DNA of 57,933 bases from an uncultured Burkholderiales bacterium (lineage in GTDB: Bacteria; Pseudomonadota; Gammaproteobacteria; Burkholderiales; Burkholderiaceae_C). Each line of letters opens with the position of its first letter. The first letter of the stretch is position 1. A model generated the notes under the pieces. That model had not been told where the DNA came from. It saw only the letters and a list, made by a program, of their open reading frames with translations, and ran no database searches. The DNA lies in assembly GCA_903892175.1 (NCBI GenBank), contig CAITHK010000186.1, forward strand, positions 1 to 57,933, given 5' to 3'. The position numbers and the translations under genes are program-made. This document shows positions 1 through 8,619 of this stretch, piece after piece.

Positions 1-31
1 ACTCTTTCCCTACACGACGCTCTTCCGATCT
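1..31. other. Illumina TruSeq adapter remnant
   Basis: These 31 bases match the 3' end of the Illumina universal (read 1) adapter, finishing in ACGACGCTCTTCCGATCT. Genomic sequence begins at base 32, in the middle of the dtd reading frame. This is untrimmed library sequence, not biology, and it marks a contig end. Confidence 0.97.
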
Positions 32-150
32 GCCTCGGTGTCCCCACGTTCGGCACACAGCAGCACCAACAAGCCTTGGGCAATTTCACCCACGGTCTCA
101 CCGTCAACCATCACCCGGGCTTCACTGACCCGCTGCAAAACGGCTTTCAC
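32..150 (-). CDS. dtd: D-aminoacyl-tRNA deacylase, N-terminal fragment
   Basis: Only the first 39 codons are present, because the contig ends in adapter. The translation begins (GTG)[17 protein letters not shown] and continues through [14 protein letters not shown], which is the characteristic N-terminus of the Dtd family. Dtd removes D-amino acids wrongly attached to tRNA (classically D-Tyr-tRNA) and so acts as a proofreading enzyme in the cytoplasm. The GTG start at 148-150 shares bases with the TGA stop of the upstream transporter (GTGA overlap), so the two are probably translationally coupled. tyrS lies two genes upstream on the same strand, which fits a tyrosyl-tRNA quality-control context. 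The catalytic C-terminal part is missing here. The identification rests on the conserved N-terminal residues and the context. Confidence 0.85.
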
Positions 151-1085
151 AAGATCTCTCGGCCGTCATCGATGTGCGCTTCCACATCGCTGGGCAGCAG
201 TTGAATGGTGGCACGCAAGCCGGGCACATCGCTCATCAAGGCTTGCTCCACCGTGGTACGCAGGGCAGCCGCACGACCGAGCGACCACTCAGCGGGCATG
301 TGCATGTGCAAGTCCACAAAGCGGCGCTGGCCCGCTTTGCGGCTGGTGACGTGGTCAAAACGGATGATGTGGTGTTCGCCGCGTTGGTGCGCAAAACCGG
401 CCAAGGTGTTTTGGATTTGTGCCAACACATCGGGCTCGACCGCTTCATCCATCAAGCCTTGGGATGCGCGCCACACCAAATGACAGCCCTCTTTCAAAAT
501 GTTCAGGGCCACGCCAATGGCGACCAGTGCATCCAGCCACAACCAGCCGGTGACACCGACCAGGCCAATGCCCAAGACCACGCCCACCGATGTCCACACA
601 TCGGTCACCAGGTGCCGGGCATCGGCCTCTAAGGCAATGGAGCGGTGAGTTTTGGCGGCTCGAAACATCACCCACGCCAACAAACCGTTGAGTGCGGAGC
701 TGACCACTGACAGCACCAAGCCAAGGCCCACTTGTTCGATGGGCTGCGGATCAAAGATGCGATGGCTGGCCGCCCAGACAATGCAAAGTGCGGCCACGAC
801 GATCAAGATGCCTTCAAAGCCACTGGAAAAATATTCGGCCTTGTGGTGCCCATAAGGGTGGTCCTCATCGGCCGGGCGAGCGGCCACGGTGACCATCAGC
901 AACCCAAAGACCGCACTGGCCAAGTTGACCACCGACTCCATGGCGTCAGACAGCAAGCCCACCGAGTCGGTGAGCCACCAAGCCAGGGTTTTCAAAGCAA
1001 TGGTGACCACGGCCACGACCACCGAAGCCAAGAGCAAGCCCTGGGGAGACAGCCATTTGGCCAGAGCGGTTTTGTTCATGGGCAT
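147..1085 (-). CDS. cation diffusion facilitator (CDF) family metal efflux transporter
   Basis: This is a 312-residue inner-membrane protein with about six predicted hydrophobic segments followed by a cytoplasmic tail, the usual CDF architecture and size. Visible signatures are the helix-2 region [15 protein letters not shown] and the helix-5 motif [11 protein letters not shown], with an H-x3-D pair typical of the metal site. The segment [16 protein letters not shown] is the usual CDF loop before helix 3. The family exchanges protons for divalent metals such as Zn, Fe, Mn or Co; the substrate cannot be read from the sequence. I chose the ATG at 1085 because an upstream start at 1151 would lie inside tyrS; an ATG at 1079 is also possible. 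It starts 17 bases after the tyrS stop and overlaps dtd by GTGA, so the three genes look like one transcript. Confidence 0.9.
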   Translation of the reverse strand: MPMNKTALAKWLSPQGLLLASVVVAVVTIALKTLAWWLTDSVGLLSDAMESVVNLASAVFGLLMVTVAARPADEDHPYGHHKAEYFSSGFEGILIVVAALCIVWAASHRIFDPQPIEQVGLGLVLSVVSSALNGLLAWVMFRAAKTHRSIALEADARHLVTDVWTSVGVVLGIGLVGVTGWLWLDALVAIGVALNILKEGCHLVWRASQGLMDEAVEPDVLAQIQNTLAGFAHQRGEHHIIRFDHVTSRKAGQRRFVDLHMHMPAEWSLGRAAALRTTVEQALMSDVPGLRATIQLLPSDVEAHIDDGREIL

Positions 1086-1101
1086 GGTGTCTTGGTGTGC
1101 A

Positions 1102-2334
1102 TCAAGCCAGCGTGACGCGCGCGAACTTGCGCTTGCCCACTTGCACCACATAGCTGCCAGCGGCGAGCTTGAGGCCTTTGTCGCTGATCACCACCGAGTC
1201 CACGCGCACGCCCCCCCCATCGATCAAACGGTTGGCCTCGCTGCTAGAAGGCGCCAAGCCGGCCGATTTGAGCAAGGCCCCAATGCCCATGGGTGCGCCC
1301 AGCAGCGCCACGTCAGGGATGTCGTCGGGCACGCCACCTTTGCTGCGGTTGATGAAGTCTTGCTCTGCCGCATCGGCGGCCACGGCGCCATGGAAACGGG
1401 CGGTGATTTCTTTGGCCAGCGCGACCTTGGCATCTTTGGGATTGCGGCCATTGGCAATCTCTTGTTTCAAAGCCTCAATTTGGGCCTCTGACTGGAAGGA
1501 CAGCAAGGTGTACCAACGCCACATCAGGGTGTCAGAGATCGACAGCACTTTGGCAAACATGGTGTTGGGCTCTTCGCTGATGCCGATGTAGTTGTTTTTC
1601 GACTTGGACATCTTCTCCACGCCGTCCAAACCTTCGAGCAAAGGCATGGTCAAAATGCACTGGGCCTCTTGGCCGTACTCGACTTGCAGGTGGCGCCCCA
1701 TGAGCAAATTGAATTTTTGGTCGGTGCCGCCCAACTCCAAGTCCGACTTCAAAGCCACCGAGTCGTAGCCTTGCATGAGCGGGTACAAAAACTCGTGCAC
1801 GCTGATGGGGGTACCGGCCTTGAAGCGGTCGTGGAAATCGTTGCGCTCCATCATGCGCGCCACGGTGTATTTGGCGGCGAGTTGGATCATGCCCATGGAG
1901 CCCAAGGGCAAGCACCACTCACTGTTGTAACGAATCTCGGTTTTCTCTGGGTCAAGCACCAAAGAAGCCTGTTTGTAATAGGTCTCGGCGTTGGCCTTGA
2001 TCTGCTCAGGGGTCAAAGGTGGGCGGGTGTTGTTGCGACCGGATGGGTCACCGATCAGGCTGGTGAAGTCGCCGATCAAGAAAATCACTTGGTGCCCCAA
2101 ATTTTGCAACTGGCGCATTTTGTTGAGCACCACGGTGTGGCCAATGTGGATGTCAGGCGCCGTGGGATCGAGGCCCAATTTGATCCTCAAAGCTTGTCCC
2201 GTCGCTTCGGATCGCGCCAGTTTTTTGACCCACTCGTCCTCAGGAATCAGCTCTTCGCTGCCGCGCTTGGAAACCGCCAGGGCTTCACGCACCCGGTCTG
2301 TGATGGGGTGTTGAGGTAAAGATGCTTGATTCAT
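1102..2334 (-). CDS. tyrS: tyrosyl-tRNA synthetase
   Basis: This 410-residue class I aminoacyl-tRNA synthetase charges tRNA-Tyr with tyrosine. It has the HIGH signature in PDIHIGHTVVLNKM, the tyrosine-site region GGTDQKFNLLMGRHL, and the ATP-binding loop VEKMSKSKNNYIG. A C-terminal S4 RNA-binding domain covers roughly residues 340-410 (LIDGGGVRVDS). The KMSKS form places it in the TyrZ-like subgroup rather than the KFGKT E. coli TyrS subgroup. Length is normal. The ATG at 2334 has no strong Shine-Dalgarno sequence. It is divergent from the M23 peptidase gene across a 124-base promoter region. Confidence 0.97.
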   Translation of the reverse strand: MNQASLPQHPITDRVREALAVSKRGSEELIPEDEWVKKLARSEATGQALRIKLGLDPTAPDIHIGHTVVLNKMRQLQNLGHQVIFLIGDFTSLIGDPSGRNNTRPPLTPEQIKANAETYYKQASLVLDPEKTEIRYNSEWCLPLGSMGMIQLAAKYTVARMMERNDFHDRFKAGTPISVHEFLYPLMQGYDSVALKSDLELGGTDQKFNLLMGRHLQVEYGQEAQCILTMPLLEGLDGVEKMSKSKNNYIGISEEPNTMFAKVLSISDTLMWRWYTLLSFQSEAQIEALKQEIANGRNPKDAKVALAKEITARFHGAVAADAAEQDFINRSKGGVPDDIPDVALLGAPMGIGALLKSAGLAPSSSEANRLIDGGGVRVDSVVISDKGLKLAAGSYVVQVGKRKFARVTLA

Positions 2335-2458
2335 AAGGATTTTTTGACGGATCGGCTATACTGCGCCCTTTGGGTGATGGGTCAATTTTAGTTGGCACAA
2401 CACGTCAGGGCACGGGGAGATACGAAACCTTGTACCCACCTTCTGCCGGAGAGCCCGA
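2335..2458. promoter_or_regulatory. divergent promoter region tyrS / M23 peptidase
   Basis: This 124-base spacer separates two divergent genes. On the minus strand a possible tyrS promoter is TTGACC (complement of 2380-2385) with TATAGC about 19 bases downstream. On the plus strand a TATACT hexamer lies at 2357-2362. Neither is strong, and the assignment is tentative. Confidence 0.35.
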
Positions 2459-3793
2459 TTGCAGCAACATCTTGAAAGCTTGGCCCTGCGCCTGCACACC
2501 GTTTGGACCACCCATCCTCGCCGCATCATGGCGGGTGTGGCCGTGGCCTTGTCGGTGATGGGTGGCGGTGCCTTGGCCGTGGCCAACCTGGGGCCAGATG
2601 CAAGTCAGTTGCCCTTGCGCGAGGTGTTGGAAAACGTGAGCGCGCCGCTGGCCTTGAACACGCCGAGCAAGCAGCCCTTGGTCTTGTTCCGCTCCGATGT
2701 GACCCGATCCAACGACTCGGCCGACAGCTTACTCAGCCGTCTTGGCATCAACGACGACGAAGCGGCCAGCTTTTTACGCAGCGCCCCTTTGGCACGCCAG
2801 CAACTGCTTGGACGGGCCGGCCGCTGGGTCAGCGTGGAAGGTGACGAGTCACGCCGCTTGACCCGTCTGACCGCACGTTGGAGCAGCGACAAATCAGACC
2901 AGTTCACACGCTGGGTGCTGGAGCGAAGCGCCGACGGCTTGACACAACGACTGGAAAATGCCCCCTTGAGCGTGAGCACACGCATGGCCAGTGGCGTGAT
3001 TCAAACTTCGCTGTTTGCGGCCACCGACGAAGCCAACATTCCTGACAGCGTGGCCAACCAGTTGGCCGATATTTTTTCAGGCGACATCGACTTTCACCGT
3101 GCCTTGCGCAAGGGAGACCGTTTCTCGGTCGTGTACGAGTCGCTGCAGGCCGATGGCGAAACCTTGCGCGCGGGCCGCGTTGTATCGGCCGAGTTTGTGA
3201 ACAACGGGAAAACGCACCAAGCGATTTGGTTCAAAGAACCACAGGCCGCTGAAGGCGGGTACTTCTCTCCAGAAGGTGTCAGTTTGCGACGCACGTATTT
3301 GGCTTCGCCCTTGACCTTTTCGCGCATGACCAGCGGCTTCAAAATGCGCTTTCACCCGATCTTGCAAACATGGCGCGCCCATTTGGGGGTGGACTATGCC
3401 GCCGCCACCGGCACCGCTGTGCACAGCGTGGGCCAAGGTATGGTGGACTTTGCGGGCACGCAAGGCGGTTTTGGCAATGTGGTGTTCGTCAAGCATGCCA
3501 ACGGTCACACCACGGTGTATGCACACTTGAACCGTATTTTGGTCAAACGCGGGCAAAGCGTGGCGCAAGGCCAAACCTTGGGCGAGGTGGGCGCCACCGG
3601 ATGGGCCACCGGTCCACACTTGCATTTTGAATTCCGGGTCAACGGCCAACACCAAGACCCCCTCACCATGGCCAGACAAAGCGTGGCGACAGAAATTTCT
3701 GTCGCAGCACGTGACGCTTTCAAACGTCAGGTCACCACCGCCAAGACCGAGTTGACTGCGGCCGCCAGCGTCCAGCAAAGCCGCGCAGAATAA
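2459..3793 (+). CDS. M23 family murein DD-endopeptidase
   Basis: This 444-residue envelope protein has one N-terminal membrane anchor or uncleaved signal (about residues 24-44, MAGVAVALSVMGGGALAVA) and a C-terminal LytM/M23 zinc peptidase domain (about residues 290-400). Metal ligands are visible in RAHLGVDYAAATGTAV (H-x3-D) and the HxH motif of GPHLHFEFRVNG, with AHLNRILVKRGQSV between them. Such MepM-like enzymes cut peptide cross-links in peptidoglycan. The start is a TTG at 2459, preceded at 5 bases by GGAGAG (2448-2453); no ATG gives the full membrane segment. The stop codon abuts the ATG of anmK, so hydrolysis and recycling of the cell wall appear co-expressed. Confidence 0.9.
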   Translation: MQQHLESLALRLHTVWTTHPRRIMAGVAVALSVMGGGALAVANLGPDASQLPLREVLENVSAPLALNTPSKQPLVLFRSDVTRSNDSADSLLSRLGINDDEAASFLRSAPLARQQLLGRAGRWVSVEGDESRRLTRLTARWSSDKSDQFTRWVLERSADGLTQRLENAPLSVSTRMASGVIQTSLFAATDEANIPDSVANQLADIFSGDIDFHRALRKGDRFSVVYESLQADGETLRAGRVVSAEFVNNGKTHQAIWFKEPQAAEGGYFSPEGVSLRRTYLASPLTFSRMTSGFKMRFHPILQTWRAHLGVDYAAATGTAVHSVGQGMVDFAGTQGGFGNVVFVKHANGHTTVYAHLNRILVKRGQSVAQGQTLGEVGATGWATGPHLHFEFRVNGQHQDPLTMARQSVATEISVAARDAFKRQVTTAKTELTAAASVQQSRAE

Positions 3794-4903
3794 ATGCCAT
3801 CGCTCTACATCGGCTTGATGTCGGGCACGTCGCTGGATGGCGTGGATGGTGTCTTAGTGGATTTCAACGCACGGCATCCCCAAGTGCTGAGTTACCAAGC
3901 CATCCCCTTTGATGCGCAACTCAGGCAAACCATGTTGGCGCTCAATACCCCCGCCGAGAATGAGCTGCACCACGCTGCGCTGGCTGCAAACCGATTGGTA
4001 CGCTTGTACGCCGACACCGTCCAAGCGTTGCTGCTGGTCAGCGGTCGACAGGCCAAGGACATACAGGCCATCGGCGCCCATGGACAAACCGTGCGCCACC
4101 AACCCGGCGCCTACGACGGCACCGGCTACACCCTGCAACTCAACAACCCCTCGTTGTTGGCCGAGTTGACGGGCATCGATGTGGTGGCTGACTTTCGCAG
4201 CCGCGATGTCGCTGCCGGTGGACAAGGAGCGCCCTTGGTGCCCCTGTTCCACCAAGGCATGTTTGGCCGCCCCGACCAAACAGTGTGCGTGCTCAACCTT
4301 GGTGGAATTGCCAACCTGAGCGTGCTGCATGCCTCAGGGGAGGTTCAAGGCTTTGACTGTGGGCCCGGCAACGCCTTGCTCGACCACTGGTGCCAATTGC
4401 ACACCGGCCAGCCCTTTGACAACGACGGCGGGTGGGCACGCTCGGGCCAAGTGATTGAATCTTTGTTACACACGATGTTGAGCGAACCTTTTTTGCACCA
4501 CGCCCCGCCCAAAAGCACGGGGCGCGATTTGTTCCACCCCGCTTGGTTGGCCCAACAACTCCAAGGTTTTTCAACGCTGACAGCAACCGATGTGCAAGCC
4601 ACCCTCACCGAATTCACGGCACGCGCCTGCGTGAACGATGTACTCCGTCATGCGCCGCAGGCTGGCGAATTGCTGGTGTGCGGAGGCGGCGCCTTGAACG
4701 GCTGGTTGATGACCCGCTTGCAACAGGGTTTGCCAAAACTGCACGTCTCGTCCACCGCTGAGCGTGGCTTGCCGCCCTTGCAGGTGGAGGCCGCGGCTTT
4801 CGCTTGGCTGGCCCGCCAAACCACGTTGCGCTTGCCTGGAAACTCGCCAAAAGTAACGGGCGCACAAGGCGCCCGTATTTTGGGTGGTGTGTTTCCGGCC
4901 TAG
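3794..4903 (+). CDS. anmK: anhydro-N-acetylmuramic acid kinase
   Basis: This 369-residue cytoplasmic sugar kinase converts 1,6-anhydro-MurNAc and ATP to MurNAc-6-phosphate in peptidoglycan recycling. It opens with the family signature MSGTSLDGVDGVLVDF (phosphate loop) and contains AIGAHGQTVRHQPG, GGIANLSVL and LVCGGGALNGWLM, all in the expected order for the actin-like ATPase fold. Length is typical. The ATG follows the stop of the M23 endopeptidase with no spacer. Near its 3' end a GC-rich hairpin followed by ATTTT (4856-4880) lies inside the coding sequence and may help end transcription before the convergent erpA gene. Confidence 0.96.
   Translation: MPSLYIGLMSGTSLDGVDGVLVDFNARHPQVLSYQAIPFDAQLRQTMLALNTPAENELHHAALAANRLVRLYADTVQALLLVSGRQAKDIQAIGAHGQTVRHQPGAYDGTGYTLQLNNPSLLAELTGIDVVADFRSRDVAAGGQGAPLVPLFHQGMFGRPDQTVCVLNLGGIANLSVLHASGEVQGFDCGPGNALLDHWCQLHTGQPFDNDGGWARSGQVIESLLHTMLSEPFLHHAPPKSTGRDLFHPAWLAQQLQGFSTLTATDVQATLTEFTARACVNDVLRHAPQAGELLVCGGGALNGWLMTRLQQGLPKLHVSSTAERGLPPLQVEAAAFAWLARQTTLRLPGNSPKVTGAQGARILGGVFPA
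4856..4880 (+). terminator. possible intrinsic terminator inside the anmK 3' end
   Basis: An 8-base stem, ACGGGCGC (4856-4863) pairing with GCGCCCGT (4869-4876), closes a 5-base loop and is followed by ATTTT. It encodes the VTGAQGARILGG tail of AnmK. The T-tract is short, so efficiency is doubtful. No other hairpin is seen in the 37-base gap to erpA. Confidence 0.4.
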
Positions 4904-4940
4904 AGGTCTGGAAACGGTTCGTCCGTGATGGACGCAGTCG

Positions 4941-5306
4941 TTAAACCGAGAACGAAGAACCGCAACCACAGGTGGTGGTGGCGTTGGGGTTCTTGATGAC
5001 GAACTGAGCGCCCTGCAAATCTTCCTTGTAGTCAATCTCAGCACCCAGCAGGTACTGGTAACTCATGGCATCGATCAACAAAGACACATTGTTTTTGGTC
5101 ATGGTGGTGTCGTCTTCGTTGACCACTTCGTCGAAGGTGAAACCATACTGAAAACCTGAACAACCGCCGCCTTGCACAAACACGCGCAACTTGAGGTCTG
5201 GGTTGCCTTCTTCCGCGATCAAATCCGCCACTTTGGCAGCAGCGCTGTCTGTGAAGACGATCGGGGTGGGCATTTCGGTTTGAATGTTTTCAGCAACAGC
5301 ACTCAT
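4941..5306 (-). CDS. erpA: iron-sulfur cluster insertion protein ErpA
   Basis: This is a 121-residue A-type Fe-S carrier. The three conserved cysteines are present: C49 in [12 protein letters not shown], and C113 and C115 in the C-terminal CGCGSSFSV. ErpA receives Fe-S clusters from the scaffold and passes them to apo-enzymes such as IspG/IspH and respiratory proteins. The start ATG at 5306 has a GGAGAG ribosome-binding site about 5 bases upstream, and a TATACT-like -10 sits further upstream (complement of about 5333-5338). It lies downstream of rpsI on the same strand, but a terminator separates them, so it is probably a separate transcript. Confidence 0.95.
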   Translation of the reverse strand: MSAVAENIQTEMPTPIVFTDSAAAKVADLIAEEGNPDLKLRVFVQGGGCSGFQYGFTFDEVVNEDDTTMTKNNVSLLIDAMSYQYLLGAEIDYKEDLQGAQFVIKNPNATTTCGCGSSFSV

Positions 5307-5497
5307 GGGGACTCTCCAAATTCAATGCTTAAAGTATAGCGCTTTAGTCGGGAATTGGACATCTGCCGGGCAGTAACTAGGTGGCCATTGGGGGCATTGG
5401 AGCCGTCGCACCGCGAAAGGCCGCTTCACGCACGCAAACACGCGCTCGTAGGGTGAGGGGGTAGATGCTGATACAGCGCCCAGAGTCGCGCCCACAA

Positions 5498-5529
5498 AAA
5501 AGCCGCAGCGGCGAACCGGTGCGGCTTTT
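5498..5529 (-). terminator. intrinsic terminator after rpsI
   Basis: A 10-base perfect stem, AAAAGCCGCA (5498-5507) with TGCGGCTTTT (5520-5529), flanks a 12-base loop. On the minus strand the stem ends in a run of T. It lies 20 bases past the rpsI stop and would separate rplM-rpsI from erpA. Confidence 0.85.
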
Positions 5530-5548
5530 GAGCAAAGCAGAAAGCGGA

Positions 5549-5941
5549 TTAACGCTTGCTGAACTGCTTGCGGCGACGAGCAGAATGCAAGCCGACCTTT
5601 TTACGCTCCACTTCGCGTGCATCGCGGGTCACGTAACCTGCGGCCGACAACACAGGCTTCAAGGCTGCGTCGTAGTCGATCAGGGCACGGGTGATGCCGT
5701 GACGCACGGCACCTGCTTGACCCGACTCACCACCGCCGTGCACATTGACTTGACTGTCAAAGGCTTCGCCGTTGGTGGTCAGCAGCAGGGGCTGCTTGGA
5801 AATCATGATCGAGGTTTGACGGCCGAAATACGCGGCGATGTCTTTGCCATTGATCGTGATTTGGCCTGTGCCTTTTTTCAGAAACACGCGAGCGACGCTC
5901 GATTTGCGACGGCCGGTGCCGTTGTTCCATTCACCAATCAT
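5549..5941 (-). CDS. rpsI: 30S ribosomal protein S9
   Basis: This 130-residue ribosomal protein begins [20 protein letters not shown] and ends in the conserved basic tail [14 protein letters not shown], which reaches into the P site of the small subunit. Length is standard. The gene follows rplM after 9 bases with a strong AAGGAG site before the ATG, the conserved L13-S9 operon arrangement. Confidence 0.98.
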   Translation of the reverse strand: MIGEWNNGTGRRKSSVARVFLKKGTGQITINGKDIAAYFGRQTSIMISKQPLLLTTNGEAFDSQVNVHGGGESGQAGAVRHGITRALIDYDAALKPVLSAAGYVTRDAREVERKKVGLHSARRRKQFSKR

Positions 5942-5950
5942 GTCAGCTCC

Positions 5951-6379
5951 TTAGATGTCCAGCACTTTAGGCTGTTGGGCGGTGTGGGGATGCTCTGCAC
6001 CACCGTACACCTTGAGCTTTTTGATCATGGCGTAACCGAGTGGGCCTTTGGGCAACATGCCCTTGACGGCCTTCTCGATGGCGCGGCCAGGGTGTTTGGC
6101 TTGCATGTCGCGGAAGTTGGTGGCTGTGATACCGCCGGGGTAACCCGAGTGACGGTAGTACACCTTGTCCAAAGATTTGGTGCCTGTGACCTTGATCTTG
6201 GAAGCGTTGATGATGACGATAAAGTCACCTGTATCGACGTGAGGCGTATAAATGGCTTTGTGTTTGCCGCGCAAACGGAGGGCAACTTCGCTGGCTACCC
6301 GTCCGAGCACCTTATCGGTGGCGTCAATCACAAACCACTCATGCACCACGTCAGCGGGTTTTGCGCTGAAAGTAGACAT
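5951..6379 (-). CDS. rplM: 50S ribosomal protein L13
   Basis: This 142-residue early-assembly protein of the large subunit shows diagnostic blocks [44 protein letters not shown] and [17 protein letters not shown]. It is first in the rplM-rpsI operon, behind a leader of roughly 130 bases. L13 is known in other bacteria to repress its own operon; whether this leader does so is not shown here. Confidence 0.98.
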   Translation of the reverse strand: MSTFSAKPADVVHEWFVIDATDKVLGRVASEVALRLRGKHKAIYTPHVDTGDFIVIINASKIKVTGTKSLDKVYYRHSGYPGGITATNFRDMQAKHPGRAIEKAVKGMLPKGPLGYAMIKKLKVYGGAEHPHTAQQPKVLDI

Positions 6380-6516
6380 AATTAAATCCTAAATGGAGAG
6401 TTGGTTTGTAGGGTCCTTTTCCACGGTCGGCGTTCTTCTGTTGAGAACCTCTTAGGTGGGATGTGCTTTTTGCAAAGCATCTGTCGCGGGACCACTCGTT
6501 CGCTGCAGAGCCAGAA

Positions 6517-6546
6517 ATTATACGCAAAATCAAGCACTTGACGCAA
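6517..6546 (-). promoter_or_regulatory. rplM-rpsI promoter
   Basis: Read on the minus strand, TTGCGT (complement of 6541-6546), an 18-base spacer and a perfect TATAAT (complement of 6517-6522) form a good sigma-70 promoter. It predicts a transcript start near 6510 and a 5' leader of about 130 bases before the L13 start. The rest of the 212-base region to rlmJ shows no clear plus-strand promoter. Confidence 0.7.
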
Positions 6547-6591
6547 GCTCTGAGTCCGGAGCTGAGAAATGGCGGGTTACCATGCCAGACT

Positions 6592-7479
6592 ATGTTCAGT
6601 TACCGCCACGCTTTTCACGCCGGAAACCATGCCGACGTCCTCAAACACCTGACGTTGATTGCCACCTTGCGCCACTTGATGCACAAGGATGCGGGCCTTC
6701 AATTCGTCGACACGCACGCAGGTGCAGGCTTGTACCGATTGGATGGGGATTACGCTGAAAAAAGCGGCGAAGCCGCCGACGGTGTGCTCAAGCTCAAGGG
6801 CTTGGCCGCCGAGGAACAGGTCGAGGCATTGAAGGACTACCTCAGCTTGGTGGCCAGCTTCAATGACAAAGGCAGCTCAAGGGTCTACCCAGGATCGCCC
6901 TTCATCATCCAGCGCTTGATGCGTCATGAAGCACGCGACAGGCTCAAGCTGTTTGAGCTGCATCCCACCGACCACAAATCGCTCACAGGCAATATTGAAC
7001 AACTGGAAGCAGGTCGCACCGTCAGCGTGGCGCGACAAGATGGGTTTGATGCACTCAAAGCCTTGCTCCCTCCCCCAGTGTCGTCCAGCGGTTCGCGCCG
7101 CTCCATGGTGTTGATCGACCCCAGCTACGAACTCAAAACAGACTACTACCGCGTGTTGGAATGCATCCAGGATTGCCTGAAGCGCTTTGCCACCGGCACG
7201 TATTTGGTGTGGTACCCCATCATCCCGCGTCCTGAAGCCCACGATTTGCCGCGCAAGCTCAAAACCTTGTGCAGCCAAGTGAAAAAGCCTTGGCTGCACG
7301 CCACCTTGGCCATAGGCCGCGCCACAGGCGGTGACGACACCGGCTTGAGCGCCAGCGGTATGTTTTTAATCAACCCGCCCTACACCTTGAAGCCCCAACT
7401 CAATGAGGCCTTGCCTGTGGTGGAGAAGGCCCTGGGTCGCGGCCCTGGGCAGGGCTGGAGCGTCGAGTCGGGCGGCTGA
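6592..7479 (+). CDS. rlmJ: 23S rRNA (adenine(2030)-N6)-methyltransferase RlmJ
   Basis: This 295-residue enzyme methylates A2030 of 23S rRNA using S-adenosylmethionine. The start at 6592 gives MFSYRHAFHAGNHADVLKH, the exact conserved RlmJ N-terminus; an in-frame ATG at 6463 would add 43 unrelated residues and was not chosen. Other marks are FVDTHAGAGLYRL (SAM site) and VLIDPSYELKTDY, a DPSY variant of the (D/N)PP(Y/F) catalytic motif of N6-adenine methyltransferases. LVWYPIIPRPE is also typical. It stands alone between rplM and the paa operon. Confidence 0.95.
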   Translation: MFSYRHAFHAGNHADVLKHLTLIATLRHLMHKDAGLQFVDTHAGAGLYRLDGDYAEKSGEAADGVLKLKGLAAEEQVEALKDYLSLVASFNDKGSSRVYPGSPFIIQRLMRHEARDRLKLFELHPTDHKSLTGNIEQLEAGRTVSVARQDGFDALKALLPPPVSSSGSRRSMVLIDPSYELKTDYYRVLECIQDCLKRFATGTYLVWYPIIPRPEAHDLPRKLKTLCSQVKKPWLHATLAIGRATGGDDTGLSASGMFLINPPYTLKPQLNEALPVVEKALGRGPGQGWSVESGG

Positions 7480-7513
7480 ACCCCCTTGAGGAAAACCACT
7501 AGGCATTGCGCCC

Positions 7514-7541
7514 AATTAACCGACCGACTGGTCGGTTAATT
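7514..7541. promoter_or_regulatory. TetR-type (PaaR-like) operator before paaA
   Basis: A perfect inverted repeat of 12-base arms, AATTAACCGACC (7514-7525) and GGTCGGTTAATT (7530-7541), flanks the 4-base centre GACT. It abuts a TATACT -10 element (7545-7550), so a bound repressor would cover the -35 region. ACCGACCN4GGTCGGT-type palindromes are typical of the TetR-family phenylacetate regulator PaaR in Burkholderiales. No paaR gene is in this window, so the regulator is inferred. Confidence 0.8.
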
Positions 7542-7587
7542 TCTTATACTGCCTGCGGCGCCCGTTTCCTGGCGCAGGAGTGGTTTC

Positions 7588-8619
7588 ATGTACACCCAAT
7601 CATTCAACGTTCCAGACAAGACGAACGAAAACCCTGGCGCAGCGCTCAAGGCAGTTGCCATGCCTTTGAGCGCCAACGATGCTGCCCTGCAAGCGGCATT
7701 CGATGCGCGCATTGACGCCGACGGCCGCATTGAGCCACAGGACTGGATGCCAGAGGCCTATCGCAAAACCCTGGTACGCCAAATCAGTCAACACGCACAC
7801 AGCGAAATCGTGGGCATGCTGCCCGAGGGCAACTGGATCAGCCGCGCACCCACTTTGAAACGCAAAGCGATTTTGATTGCCAAGGTGCAAGACGAAGCAG
7901 GTCACGGCCTTTACCTCTACAGCGCCGCCGAAACCTTGGGCACCAGCCGCGACCAAATGCTCGAGGCCTTGCACAGTGGTCGCGCCAAATACAGCTCTAT
8001 CTTCAACTACCCCACCCTCACATGGGCCGATGTGGGCGTGATCGGTTGGCTGGTCGACGGTGCCGCGATCATGAACCAAATCCCGCTTTGCCGCTGCTCC
8101 TACGGGCCTTACGCCCGCGCTATGGTGCGCGTGTGCAAGGAGGAGTCGTTCCACCAACGCCAAGGCTATGAAGCTTTACTGGTGATGATGTCGGGGACCC
8201 CCGAACAACGCGCCATGGTGCAAGACGCGGTGAACCGTTGGTGGTGGAAATGCTTGGCCATGTTTGGTCCGCCTGATGCTGACAGCCCCAACAGTGCGCA
8301 AGGCATGCGCTGGGGCATCAAGCGCATCAGCAACGACGACTTGCGACAAAAGTTCGTCGACGCCACCGTGCCCCAAGCCAAGGTCTTGGGCGTGACGCTG
8401 CCTGACCCTGATTTGAAATGGAACGAAGAACGCCAGCACCACGACTACGGTGCCATCGATTGGGACGAGTTTTGGGCCACCGTCAATGGCGACGGCCCTT
8501 GCAACAAAGAACGCTTGGGCACCCGCGTGAAAGCCTGGAACGAAGGCCAATGGGTTCGCGATGCAGCTCTGGCCCACGCCCGCAAACAACAAGCCAAACA
8601 GATGAAGGAGGCGGCATGA
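7588..8619 (+). CDS. paaA: phenylacetyl-CoA 1,2-epoxidase catalytic subunit PaaA
   Basis: This 343-residue subunit carries the carboxylate-bridged di-iron centre that epoxidises the ring of phenylacetyl-CoA, the second committed step of aerobic phenylacetate breakdown. Iron-ligand helices are visible as [14 protein letters not shown] (E-x2-H) and [15 protein letters not shown] (E-x3-H region). The start ATG has a clear GCAGGAG site 7 bases upstream. It is the first gene of paaABCDE; its TGA overlaps the ATG of paaB by four bases. Expression is probably controlled by the palindrome at 7514-7541. Confidence 0.97.
   Translation: MYTQSFNVPDKTNENPGAALKAVAMPLSANDAALQAAFDARIDADGRIEPQDWMPEAYRKTLVRQISQHAHSEIVGMLPEGNWISRAPTLKRKAILIAKVQDEAGHGLYLYSAAETLGTSRDQMLEALHSGRAKYSSIFNYPTLTWADVGVIGWLVDGAAIMNQIPLCRCSYGPYARAMVRVCKEESFHQRQGYEALLVMMSGTPEQRAMVQDAVNRWWWKCLAMFGPPDADSPNSAQGMRWGIKRISNDDLRQKFVDATVPQAKVLGVTLPDPDLKWNEERQHHDYGAIDWDEFWATVNGDGPCNKERLGTRVKAWNEGQWVRDAALAHARKQQAKQMKEAA

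Noticed and set aside
38-349. A plus-strand frame starting in the contig end
   Set aside because: It begins 7 bases from the adapter and is antisense to dtd and the CDF gene.
5465-6385. A plus-strand frame of 306 residues across the ribosomal protein genes
   Set aside because: It is antisense to rpsI and rplM and crosses the terminator.
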